From: JBBQXY01 sp038209195
GTDB lineage: Bacteria; Chloroflexota; Ktedonobacteria; Ktedonobacterales; Ktedonobacteraceae
Reading direction: 5' to 3'
DNA: 20,111 bases
NCBI GenBank assembly: GCA_038209195.1
Contig: JBBQXY010000113.1
Coordinates: 1-20,111 of the forward strand
Part shown: positions 13,517 through 20,111 of the stretch, piece after piece
Position numbering within the stretch: position 1 is the stretch's first letter
Layout of the letters: each line of letters starts with the position of its first letter
Translations under genes and position numbers: made by a program
Notes under the pieces: generated by a model
The model's input: only the letters and a program-made list of their open reading frames with translations
Told to the model about the DNA's origin: nothing
Database searches by the model: none

Positions 13517-15000
13517 TGCAGTTGCACTCTATGGATAAACGATCTGTTCGCAAAGATCATACTGGAGTAGTAGCTAGCTGTCTTGCTCTACAACACCGAA
13601 TTGAGGCTTCATTAGAAGACAAAAAGTCCGAAAATACTATCCCCTCACTCGATGGTATCAGGGCTATAGCCTGTCTTACAGTTGTTGCGTTTCACGTAAA
13701 CTTGATCACACGTGAAACGCAACGCTGGTCGCCGGGCAATATGAATGTACTGATCTCTTCAATTATGCTAGCTGGTGCATCTGGTGTCACACTCTTTTTT
13801 ATTTTATCAGGCTTTCTTCTTTTCCTTCCGTATGCAAAAGTGCTAGTATTTGAAGGTACTTGGCCTTCAGCGCGAAAGTTCTACCTGCGCCGAGCATTCC
13901 GCATCATCCCTGCCTATTATGTTGCCCTCGGTCTTATTACGCTGTTCTCAGTACCACAATTCCTGCAACTTAACCACTGGAAAGATATGGCCTTATTCCT
14001 CATATTCTTCATGGATTCGACGCAAGCAACATATCAGCAGATCAATGGGCCATTCTGGACGTTGGCGGTGGAATGGCAATATTACTTACTTTTACCAATT
14101 CTGGCATTGGGCATCGGCTTTATTGCGCGCCGGGGTAGGCCAGAGCGTCGCTTCTGGATTGTCACACTCTGCTTGCTCGGTATGATGGCCTGGGGACTAT
14201 GCTCGCGCTACTGGGGACTTACGTTAACAGCACATCCAACAGAAACGTTGCTAGTGCCGCGCTCGATACTCAATGGCGTACTCTTCTTTACCTATGGCGT
14301 CTCAAGTAAGTATCTGGAAGATTTTGCCGTGGGCATGCTCATCAGCGTGTGCTATGTCTATACACGTAATGCGACACACGGTATTAAAGGCGCGGACTGG
14401 CTACACCGCTTGAACCTTTGGCTGTGGAGTGGCGGAATACTGCTGCTGCTTTTCATGGCGATGTGGCATTTTAATCAGTGGTATTACCATAGCTGGCCTT
14501 TTTTGGATGGCATAGTCATCTCCCATCCCTTTGGCTTCCCGCTATATGATTGGCTGAGCGAAATCTGTCTTGCCATAGGTTTCGGCCTCTGTGTGACTGC
14601 TATTCTCTTCGGACCTCCCATTTTTCGTCGACCAATTGAATGGTTTCCGCTACGTGGGATAGGCTTCATTTCCTATAGCTTATACATGTGGCATTTACCT
14701 CTGCTGGTCTTCTTCATGACCCATGTCGACCGATATATTCCAAGTGGGAACCACCTTCTTGTTTATAGCTTGTACTGGCTCTGGATTGCCTGTATCATCA
14801 TCCCTTTTTGCTATCTTTCCTTTCTATTGGTAGAGAAGCCATGGATCAAGGTTGGTGGCGGATTACTCAAGGGACGACGTAAAGAGGTTCAAATAGTGGG
14901 TGTGGGTGATATCGAGATATGCACGGTACCGTCGTCATCGCCGGAGGCGATATGTAGTCCATCGGGCGACCACGCTACCGTTAAAACCTCACTTTTGTAA
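13516..15000 (+). CDS. Acyltransferase-3 family integral membrane protein (OafA-like)
   Basis: The inner-membrane protein of about 494 residues has around ten hydrophobic helices. It begins its conserved core with IPSLDGIRAIACLTVVAFH, whose terminal His is the family's key residue. GPFWTLAVEWQYYLLLP in the middle and LVEKPWI at the end are also family signatures. Such enzymes transfer acyl groups to surface sugars, lipids or antibiotics; the substrate is unknown. The start is uncertain: GTG 13516 shares its G with the argF stop, ATG 13531 is an alternative, and neither has a good Shine-Dalgarno sequence. Tight linkage suggests readthrough or coupling with argF. The last 36 residues lie antisense to the WD40 gene and look non-native. 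Confidence 0.88.
   Translation: MQLHSMDKRSVRKDHTGVVASCLALQHRIEASLEDKKSENTIPSLDGIRAIACLTVVAFHVNLITRETQRWSPGNMNVLISSIMLAGASGVTLFFILSGFLLFLPYAKVLVFEGTWPSARKFYLRRAFRIIPAYYVALGLITLFSVPQFLQLNHWKDMALFLIFFMDSTQATYQQINGPFWTLAVEWQYYLLLPILALGIGFIARRGRPERRFWIVTLCLLGMMAWGLCSRYWGLTLTAHPTETLLVPRSILNGVLFFTYGVSSKYLEDFAVGMLISVCYVYTRNATHGIKGADWLHRLNLWLWSGGILLLLFMAMWHFNQWYYHSWPFLDGIVISHPFGFPLYDWLSEICLAIGFGLCVTAILFGPPIFRRPIEWFPLRGIGFISYSLYMWHLPLLVFFMTHVDRYIPSGNHLLVYSLYWLWIACIIIPFCYLSFLLVEKPWIKVGGGLLKGRRKEVQIVGVGDIEICTVPSSSPEAICSPSGDHATVKTSLL
13684..13723. repeat. Perfect 14-bp inverted repeat inside the acyltransferase, parS-like halves
   Basis: The arms at 13684-13697 and 13710-13723 (right arm ACGTGAAACGCAAC) are separated by 12 bases. 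The inner parts, GTTTCACGT and ACGTGAAAC, are the two halves of the bacterial parS consensus, but split by the spacer. The left arm is partly fixed by the conserved codons for VVAFH. Confidence 0.6.
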
Positions 15001-15920
15001 TCAGTATAGGTTAAGATAGGCTTATCGGAAGTGCGCTTCCAGATCTGGACGGTTTTATTACTGTTCGCCGAGGCCAGATACTGACTATCAGGTGACCAGG
15101 TGAGCCCATTCACCCAACCAGGACAGCAGTAGAACCAACTAAATTTACCAGTGACTGCGTTCCAGAGCTGCACGGTCTTATCAAAGCCAGCAGAGGCGAT
15201 CTGCTTACCATCGGGCGACCACGCCACGGCGGCTACAATACCAAGATGACCAAAGTAGCTCAAGTTGAAAATGCCTGTTGTCGCATTCCAGAGCTGAACC
15301 GATCCATCAACAGCAGCAGAAACGATCTGTTTGCCATCGGGCGACCACGCCACGGCAGTGACCCAATCTTGATGTCCGCGATAGGCCAACACTGTATCCC
15401 CGGTGTTAGTACCCTCTACATTCCACACCTGTACCGTTTTGTCATAACTGCCGGAAGCAATACTGCTGCCATCGGGTGACCACGCGACGGCAGTGACGGT
15501 CGCGGAGTGACCGCGATATGTCAGGAGGCGATGACCAGTCGTTGCGTTCCACACCTGCACCGTCTTGTCGAAACTAGCAGAAGCAATGCTTTTGCCATCG
15601 GGCGACCATGCGACGGCGGTGACCCAATCGGAATGTCCACGATAGGTCAAGTAGAGATGTCCTGTTGCCGCGTCCCACACCTGCACCGTCTTGTCATAGC
15701 TGGCAGAAGCAATGCGTGTACCATCAGGCGACCATGCTACAGCAGTGATGGCACTGTGATGACCACGGTAGATGGAGTAGAGAGCCCTGCTCTGAGAAAT
15801 GGAAGGTGTCAGAGTAGAAGAGGAAGGTGCATTGGAAGAAGACGCGCAAGAAGTCAAGACTATAGCACCCCAAACGATTAAGGCTATACTTAGTCGGGAG
15901 TTCCTCCAGTGAAGAGACAT
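14889..15920 (-). CDS. Seven-bladed WD40 beta-propeller lipoprotein
   Basis: The predicted lipoprotein has 343 residues. A hydrophobic segment (about 10-22) ends in the lipobox LTSC with Cys25 as the lipidated residue, followed by a Ser-rich spacer. Seven WD40 repeats follow, starting at residues 51, 93, 135, 180, 222, 264 and 305. Each has the form Y-x-GH...VTAVAWSPDG...IASAS-DKTVQVW, enough to close one propeller. Such domains are protein-interaction scaffolds, so this may be an extracytoplasmic adaptor; the partner is unknown. ATG 15920 is chosen because GAAAGGA lies seven bases upstream and it puts the signal peptide at the terminus. The last blade is encoded entirely in DNA shared, in antisense, with the acyltransferase tail. 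Confidence 0.9.
   Translation of the reverse strand: MSLHWRNSRLSIALIVWGAIVLTSCASSSNAPSSSTLTPSISQSRALYSIYRGHHSAITAVAWSPDGTRIASASYDKTVQVWDAATGHLYLTYRGHSDWVTAVAWSPDGKSIASASFDKTVQVWNATTGHRLLTYRGHSATVTAVAWSPDGSSIASGSYDKTVQVWNVEGTNTGDTVLAYRGHQDWVTAVAWSPDGKQIVSAAVDGSVQLWNATTGIFNLSYFGHLGIVAAVAWSPDGKQIASAGFDKTVQLWNAVTGKFSWFYCCPGWVNGLTWSPDSQYLASANSNKTVQIWKRTSDKPILTYTDYKSEVLTVAWSPDGLHIASGDDDGTVHISISPTPTI
14892..15770 (-). repeat. Tandem WD40-encoding DNA repeats (period about 126 bases)
   Basis: Seven units of mostly 42 codons recur, with near-identical DNA around the VAWSPDG codons (plus-strand ccatcgggcgaccacgc, with small changes). Blades 1-5 are closest; blades 6 and 7 are diverged. Such similarity invites unit gain or loss by recombination. 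Confidence 0.8.
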
Positions 15921-16269
15921 GACCGCGTCCTTTCTTTTAGCGATAGGCATTGTATTTACTATAGCATGTGGGGCTTGCACTTTGGAAGATTTTGCACTCA
16001 AAGTGAGGAGGAGTTTCGATATCCAATGGCTATAGGAAACCTTAACCTCTACCCGGTACTTTCATACTAATAAGAGCGTTATATGCGAATTCATAGGAAT
16101 AGTAGTGTACAATCGTGCTGTGGGGCAATGTATGAAGGCGTTCCAAAACACTTCATCAAAAATCAATCAGTGTCTTGTTTTTCGCAATGGAAGATTGGCG
16201 AGATGAACAAGTAGACATTCTAATGTCCTGCTTGGTTTTGCTCATAGAAAGAAAGGACACAAAGTAGCT
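15921..16269. other. Divergent intergenic region between WD40 lipoprotein and secreted protein
   Basis: This is 349 bases of mostly AT-rich sequence. On the plus strand TACAAT at 16108-16113 could be a -10, but no -35 matches well. GACATT-CT-AATGTC (16214-16227) is a small perfect inverted repeat 43 bases before the downstream ATG. I see no gene here. Confidence 0.35.
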
Positions 16270-17688
16270 ATGCGTAGGAACAAGTATCCAATTTCCAGAT
16301 ATCGAGGTCGGCAGAGAAAGCAGGTCTCCCCCCTAATATTGACCAGCATTCTTGTCCCCCTCGTACTTGCGCTGGTGGCAACTGCAGTATTTATTTTACC
16401 CAGGATGCAGTCTCATGCAGCGGCTGCTGTCAACCTTGATTGCTCGTTGATCGTTCCAAGCAACCCATTGACAGCCCAGGGACTCGCAACCCCATACCAA
16501 CTGGTAGCGACGAATGAGAATAAAGGTAAATGCCACGAGGCGAATCCTTTACAGGCCGCGTTTGTACAGGGAGCGGTACTTGACCCTATTACCGGGAAAA
16601 TATCGATCTACGACCCCCTCGTGATCGATAAAGGAACAGCAGCGGCTATTGCTCCTGTTGTGCCCCCTATTCCCAATGGTGCTGTGGTAGCATTGTGGTT
16701 TGGTTTTAACGGCAATACACTGCGACTCACAAGCAGGAATGGAAGCCTGACTGCTGGTAAATGTGTGAATGGTGTAAATGGCTCACTCTTTGGCCAATTT
16801 TCGTATTGTAATGCGCCGGCCTTTTTCAGTGCGGCGAATCAAGCCATACAAGCGCATAAATTAACTCCACCAGCGTTAGGAGTAGGAAAAGATGGTTTGA
16901 CTTGCCCAACGGTGCGTGACTTTTCTGTCGTAGACATGGATCAGAGTGATAATGTCACCACCTCCTATCTGGTCACAGCCAACGGCAAGATGGCGCAGAT
17001 GACCGTGAGCAACGCAACGACCCTACAGAACGCGGATACGTTAAACAATGGCAGTGATAACCGCTTGCTGGCAATTGCAATTGACGGTTCCCTTGGGTGC
17101 AAACCCTGGCTGGCTCCCGACTTAGCCAATCCTGGTACATTTGTTACGGCGCTTCCGCTCGATGAGTTACAGGCGGCGGCACAGCAGCAGGCACCAATGG
17201 CGTTAGTACCGTTCGGCGACCCGATGGTTTTGAATAATGGCAACAACGATGTCGCGAAGGTAAATGCCTATCGAATGGGCGTTGATCAGCCGCTCGTCGG
17301 AAATAACGACACTGCCAATACGAAAACGTATTGCACAAATCTGCGGCAATTTGGGCCTAAGCGGCTTTTACTAGACGCAGCTTACACCATTGCCAGTCCA
17401 ACGCTTGACCCAATGGTTGCCAATTCGCTGCTGACCTTCCTTGAACAACGCTTTGTCACGACCTACGGGGCAAATGGCCTGAATTGTCAGGGATTGCTCC
17501 ATCTCCCCGATCCTGTTAAGGTAAAGATGGATGCCGATGGCGTAGCAGTGAACGGCACTATCAATGGCGTGGTGGATAGCGGCAACGGAGGTCTAGCGAA
17601 TGACATCACGAATTGTGTAGTGAATAACACAACATCGTGTAGTACAAAGAAAGCTAGTGGCAAGGTGCAACGGCACAGCAATCATTAA
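16270..17688 (+). CDS. Secreted or membrane-anchored cysteine-rich protein of unknown function
   Basis: I do not recognise this 472-residue protein. It begins with a basic stretch and a hydrophobic segment (about 22-45, ILTSILVPLVLALVATAVFI), then QSHAAAAV, which looks like a signal peptidase site. The mature part opens with LDCSLIVPSNPLTAQGLATP. It is rich in Asn, Ala and Gly and has at least nine scattered cysteines, suggesting disulfide bonds outside the cell. A segment reading PNGAVVALWFGFNGNTLRLT looks beta-rich. The C-terminus is Ser/Lys-rich. ATG 16270 has AAAGGA somewhat far upstream (about 12 bases). A strong hairpin follows at 17728. There is no catalytic motif I can name. Confidence 0.8.
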   Translation: MRRNKYPISRYRGRQRKQVSPLILTSILVPLVLALVATAVFILPRMQSHAAAAVNLDCSLIVPSNPLTAQGLATPYQLVATNENKGKCHEANPLQAAFVQGAVLDPITGKISIYDPLVIDKGTAAAIAPVVPPIPNGAVVALWFGFNGNTLRLTSRNGSLTAGKCVNGVNGSLFGQFSYCNAPAFFSAANQAIQAHKLTPPALGVGKDGLTCPTVRDFSVVDMDQSDNVTTSYLVTANGKMAQMTVSNATTLQNADTLNNGSDNRLLAIAIDGSLGCKPWLAPDLANPGTFVTALPLDELQAAAQQQAPMALVPFGDPMVLNNGNNDVAKVNAYRMGVDQPLVGNNDTANTKTYCTNLRQFGPKRLLLDAAYTIASPTLDPMVANSLLTFLEQRFVTTYGANGLNCQGLLHLPDPVKVKMDADGVAVNGTINGVVDSGNGGLANDITNCVVNNTTSCSTKKASGKVQRHSNH

Positions 17689-17727
17689 CGGCAAGCAATA
17701 ATTGTACGCTAGCTTTCGATGCCAACA

Positions 17728-17754
17728 CGGGGCAGTTGATAGGCAACTGCCCCG
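17728..17754 (+). terminator. Strong hairpin terminator after the secreted protein gene
   Basis: CGGGGCAGTTG and CAACTGCCCCG form a perfect 11-bp GC-rich stem with a 5-base loop, 39 bases after the stop codon. The following sequence is A/T-rich but not a U-run. Confidence 0.6.
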
Positions 17755-17835
17755 GACAATAATGATACTACTAGCACTTTGAGAGAAAAGCAATCAAAAG
17801 GCTAGGAACAAGAACAACTCCTTTCTTGAGTATAA

Positions 17836-17864
17836 TTGACTAAGCATTTTTCATATGGTATCAT
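17836..17864 (+). promoter_or_regulatory. Strong promoter upstream of the ABC exporter
   Basis: TTGACT (17836-17841), an exact 17-base spacer, and TATCAT (17859-17864) preceded by TGG, an extended -10. Initiation near 17871 gives a leader of about 325 bases. Confidence 0.6.
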
Positions 17865-17932
17865 CACTCCATACAGGATAGGATCTTTGGCGCAGGCTCC
17901 CCGCGCCGCTAGTTCGAAAAAGAGGTATAGAG

Positions 17933-18010
17933 ATGAGCAAAAGCACAAACCGCGCAACACCGATACCCTGCATGAAGATAAGGATTTGCACCGAGGATGC
18001 ACAGAGGTAA
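17933..18010 (+). CDS. Possible 25-residue leader peptide upstream of the ABC exporter
   Basis: ATG 17933 is preceded by AGAGG seven bases upstream and opens 25 codons (MSKSTNRATPIPCMKIRI and seven more residues, then TAA). It lies in the transcribed leader of the ABC gene. The peptide is basic and matches nothing I know. The 3' half of its DNA (caccgaggatgcacagagg) resembles degenerate cac-gag repeats seen between genes in many bacteria, so it may be non-coding. Confidence 0.25.
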   Translation: MSKSTNRATPIPCMKIRICTEDAQR

Positions 18011-18197
18011 CTACACATAGAGATATCTTTTCGTATCATATTGTTCTCGTTCACTAACTGCATCCCCCCTTCAATCTCCATATGCCAGGTCGAAGCCTCG
18101 ATGATCTTGTCTTCCACTTCACTCCCTCTTATGCCGGTGTTCTCTGTCGCGCGTATTCTCACTCATTGACTCTGCTCATTTTTTGATGTGGGGTTAG

Positions 18198-19994
18198 ATG
18201 TTTGTACCATTTGCGATTGTTTTGAACACTACCATGAGGAGCACCCCCTTGCATTCAAGCGATTCGATCACGAAAGGACTATCGGCGCAGCCAACTGCGA
18301 ATGATCTTCATGTGGCAAAAGCTGGCTCTACATCCGGCACGGCAGCGCGTTCACGCGGCAGGAAGTTCTTATCGTACTACAAACCATACGTAGGCTGGTT
18401 TTTCGCGGACATGGCCTGCGCGCTTATCGTATCGGCGATTACGCTGCTACTCCCGTTATGCTCGCGATACATCACCAAAAACATCTTAGAAGGCAATATG
18501 CCTCATGCGCTTAATGACATCTATCTGATGGGTGCGCTCATGCTGGCGTTGGTTGGTATCTATACACTGTGTACCATTTTCATTGACTTTCAAGGACATT
18601 TGATGGGCGCCAAGATGGAAAGCGACATGCGCAGTGAATTATTCGAGCATTACCAAAAGCTATCATTTCGCTTTTATGATGAACAAAGAACGGGGCAATT
18701 AATGACCCGCATTACCAACGATACATTCGCGCTGGCCGAGTTATATCACCATGGTCCCGAGGATATCGTCATTACCTGTTTGACGGTCGTCGGCGCCTTC
18801 ATTATCTTGCTGAAGGTCAATGTTGCTCTTACTTTGATCATCTTTCTCTTTTTGCCAATTATGGCTGTTTACGCGCTGTACTTCAATAAAAAGATGAATA
18901 GTGCGTTACGCAGCAGCAAAGATAGGATCGGTGATATCAATGCGCAAGTTGAAGATACGCTAGCAGGCATCAGAGTGGTAAAATCTTTTAGCAACGAGGA
19001 TGTTGAAAAACGAAAGTTCGCCTTCGCAAACAATCGTTTTGTCGCCAGCCGCAGAGATGGCTATAAAAGTGAAGCGTACTTTTCCGGCGGATTAATGGCA
19101 TTCACACAGCTCATTACCATCGCTGTTATCATCTTTGGCAGCGTCGCTATTGTTCACGCTTCCTTGGATTTAGCTGATTTGCTCACCTATTTATTATATG
19201 TCAGTATCCTCATCGATCCAATTCAGAAATTAGTCAATTTTGGCAGGCTCTATCAGGAAGGAATTACCGGATTTAACCGATTTATGGAGGTGATGGAGAT
19301 GGAGCCCGATCTACAAGACGTGGCAGATGCGATCGATCTGACACAGGTTCGTGGTAATGTGGAGTTTAAAGATGTCAGCTTCAAATATAAAGAAGATCAT
19401 AATTATGTCGTGAAGGACCTATCGCTGGAGATACAAGCAGGTGAATATGTTGCCTTAGTCGGGTCTTCCGGCGTTGGCAAAACAACGCTCTGCTCGTTAA
19501 TTCCGCGTTTCTACGAAGTAAACGCGGGAAAAATACTGCTGGATGGGCAGGATATCCGAGATGTTACTTTGCGCTCATTGCGAAGGAATATCGGTATTGT
19601 CCAGCAAGATGTCTATTTGTTTGCCGGGACCGTAGCGGACAATATCCGCTACGGGAAACTTGACGCAAGTCAGCAAGAAATCAGTGACGCGGCCAAACAG
19701 GCGCACGCTCATGATTTTATCATGGCGTTACCGGATGGCTATGACACGGATATTGGTCAACGCGGTGTAAAACTCTCAGGTGGACAAAAGCAGCGATTGA
19801 GTATCGCACGCGTCTTTCTCAAAAATCCCCCTATTATTATTTTTGATGAAGCGACAAGCGCGCTGGATAATGAAAGTGAAAAGGCTGTGCAGGATTCATT
19901 AGAAAAGTTAACCGACAACCGCACAACGCTTGTCATCGCCCATCGTTTGTCAACCATCCGCAATGCCCAAACAGGGTCTGTGAATTATTGCTGA
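18198..19994 (+). CDS. ABC exporter (fused membrane and ATPase domains), C-terminus truncated by IS
   Basis: The 598-residue protein is a type I ABC exporter half-transporter with about six membrane helices in residues 65-360. Its nucleotide-binding domain has Walker A GSSGVGKTT (422-430), Q-loop VQQDVYLFAGT, signature LSGGQ (526-530), Walker B with Asp550 and Glu551, and switch His582. It would work as a homodimer or with an unseen partner to export lipids, peptides or drugs; the substrate is unknown. The native sequence ends at RNAQ (residue 591). The last seven residues, TGSVNYC, come from the IS that begins at 19972, so roughly 40 normal C-terminal residues are missing. Activity is doubtful though all catalytic motifs remain. 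ATG 18198 has only a weak GGGG site; 18234 has none. Confidence 0.88.
   Translation: MFVPFAIVLNTTMRSTPLHSSDSITKGLSAQPTANDLHVAKAGSTSGTAARSRGRKFLSYYKPYVGWFFADMACALIVSAITLLLPLCSRYITKNILEGNMPHALNDIYLMGALMLALVGIYTLCTIFIDFQGHLMGAKMESDMRSELFEHYQKLSFRFYDEQRTGQLMTRITNDTFALAELYHHGPEDIVITCLTVVGAFIILLKVNVALTLIIFLFLPIMAVYALYFNKKMNSALRSSKDRIGDINAQVEDTLAGIRVVKSFSNEDVEKRKFAFANNRFVASRRDGYKSEAYFSGGLMAFTQLITIAVIIFGSVAIVHASLDLADLLTYLLYVSILIDPIQKLVNFGRLYQEGITGFNRFMEVMEMEPDLQDVADAIDLTQVRGNVEFKDVSFKYKEDHNYVVKDLSLEIQAGEYVALVGSSGVGKTTLCSLIPRFYEVNAGKILLDGQDIRDVTLRSLRRNIGIVQQDVYLFAGTVADNIRYGKLDASQQEISDAAKQAHAHDFIMALPDGYDTDIGQRGVKLSGGQKQRLSIARVFLKNPPIIIFDEATSALDNESEKAVQDSLEKLTDNRTTLVIAHRLSTIRNAQTGSVNYC
19972..19993 (+). 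repeat. IS left terminal inverted repeat (22 bases)
   Basis: It begins CAGGGTCTGTGAATTATT and is the exact inverted counterpart of 118-139. The bases just outside differ between the two sites, which sets the element end at the first C. Confidence 0.85.
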
Positions 19995-20067
19995 GAGACA
20001 AAGGCCCCTCCATCTGCTAAGATAGAACTGTCCAGTTTTGATCATCGCAGAAAAAGGAGCCTTCCTC

Positions 20068-20111
20068 ATGCATTCTACCGCACAGTCTCTCTCGTTGCCG
20101 GAGCTATCTGC
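20068..20111 (+). CDS. IS transposase, N-terminal fragment (runs off the right edge)
   Basis: ATG 20068 is preceded by AAAAAGGAG nine bases upstream. The visible codons read MHSTAQSLSLPELS. This short, polar start resembles the N-termini of ISAs1-like transposases, but 14 residues cannot prove that. It is probably the same protein whose C-terminus is at 1-126. Confidence 0.6.
   Translation, partial: MHSTAQSLSLPELS

Larger units (their letters stand above)
17689..18197. other. 509-base intergenic region: terminator, promoter, ABC transporter leader
   Basis: It contains the terminator hairpin at 17728-17754, the promoter at 17836-17864 and about 325 bases of leader before the ABC gene. A short hairpin (GGCGC...GCGCC, about 17889-17907) and the small reading frame at 17933-18010 lie in the leader. 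The rest shows nothing I can support. Confidence 0.5.
19972..20111 (+). mobile_element. Left end of an insertion sequence (partial, runs off the right edge)
   Basis: The terminal repeat is followed by about 75 bases of leader, including the small palindrome AACTG-TC-CAGTT, and then a transposase start. The insertion interrupts the ABC exporter gene in the same orientation. Confidence 0.78.

Noticed and set aside
14892..15770. Regular ~126-base repeats suggesting a CRISPR-like or satellite array
   Set aside because: The unit is a whole number of codons (mostly 42) and translates as WD40 blades, so coding repeats explain it.
15246..15881. Plus-strand frames across the WD40 gene
   Set aside because: They are antisense shadows of the WD40 repeats and simply repeat with the same period.
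17904..17926. GTTCGAA near 17912, reminiscent of a tRNA T-loop
   Set aside because: No acceptor, anticodon or D-arm can be folded around it.
17851..18162. 103-codon minus-strand frame in the ABC leader region
   Set aside because: It is antisense to the predicted promoter and leader, with no motif and no ribosome binding site.

Overview
The window looks like a chromosomal accessory region of a mid-GC, gene-sparse bacterium. A soil Chloroflexota of the Ktedonobacteria type fits the mixture of genes and the insertion sequences, but this is inference: there is no rRNA or other taxonomic marker here. Protein families are called from motifs; no database search was run.

The window is bounded at both sides by what appear to be two copies of one insertion sequence (IS) in the same orientation. 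Bases 1-139 are the 3' end of one copy (transposase C-terminus plus its right terminal repeat). Bases 19972-20111 are the 5' end of another (left terminal repeat plus transposase start). The 22-base ends are exact inverted repeats of each other. Each IS end has cut off and re-terminated a resident gene: the DMT/EamA transporter on the left loses only its tail, and the ABC exporter on the right loses the end of its ATPase domain.

Left block (128-2471, minus strand): a three-gene operon reading leftward from an extended -10 promoter. It holds a 106-aa protein of unknown function, an M48 zinc peptidase with a C-terminal zinc ribbon, and the EamA transporter, which starts in a GTGA overlap with the peptidase stop.

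Sugar block (2751-6008): one large, clearly GC-richer gene fuses trehalose-6-phosphate phosphatase to a GH65 sugar phosphorylase. It resembles mycobacterial OtsB1 without its N-terminal HAD domain and is probably laterally acquired.

Middle block (6018-8520): a cytoplasmic DsbA-like oxidoreductase, a TetR regulator remnant (N-terminus lost, frameshifted), a DHFR-like reductase and an AraC regulator.

Next (8771-13516): glycogen synthase, a DEAD-box helicase with a long leader behind a near-consensus promoter, and ornithine carbamoyltransferase, whose ribosome binding site lies in a hairpin. A 64-base near-perfect palindrome lies between the last two. Glycogen synthase and the trehalose enzyme suggest a role in glucose storage, but they do not form an operon.

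Right block (13516-19994): an acyltransferase-3 membrane protein overlaps tail to tail by 112 bases with a seven-bladed WD40 lipoprotein. Then come an unrecognised cysteine-rich secreted protein, a strong terminator hairpin, and an ABC exporter with a long leader that contains a possible 25-codon leader peptide. I see no CRISPR array, tRNA, phage module or recognisable defence system.
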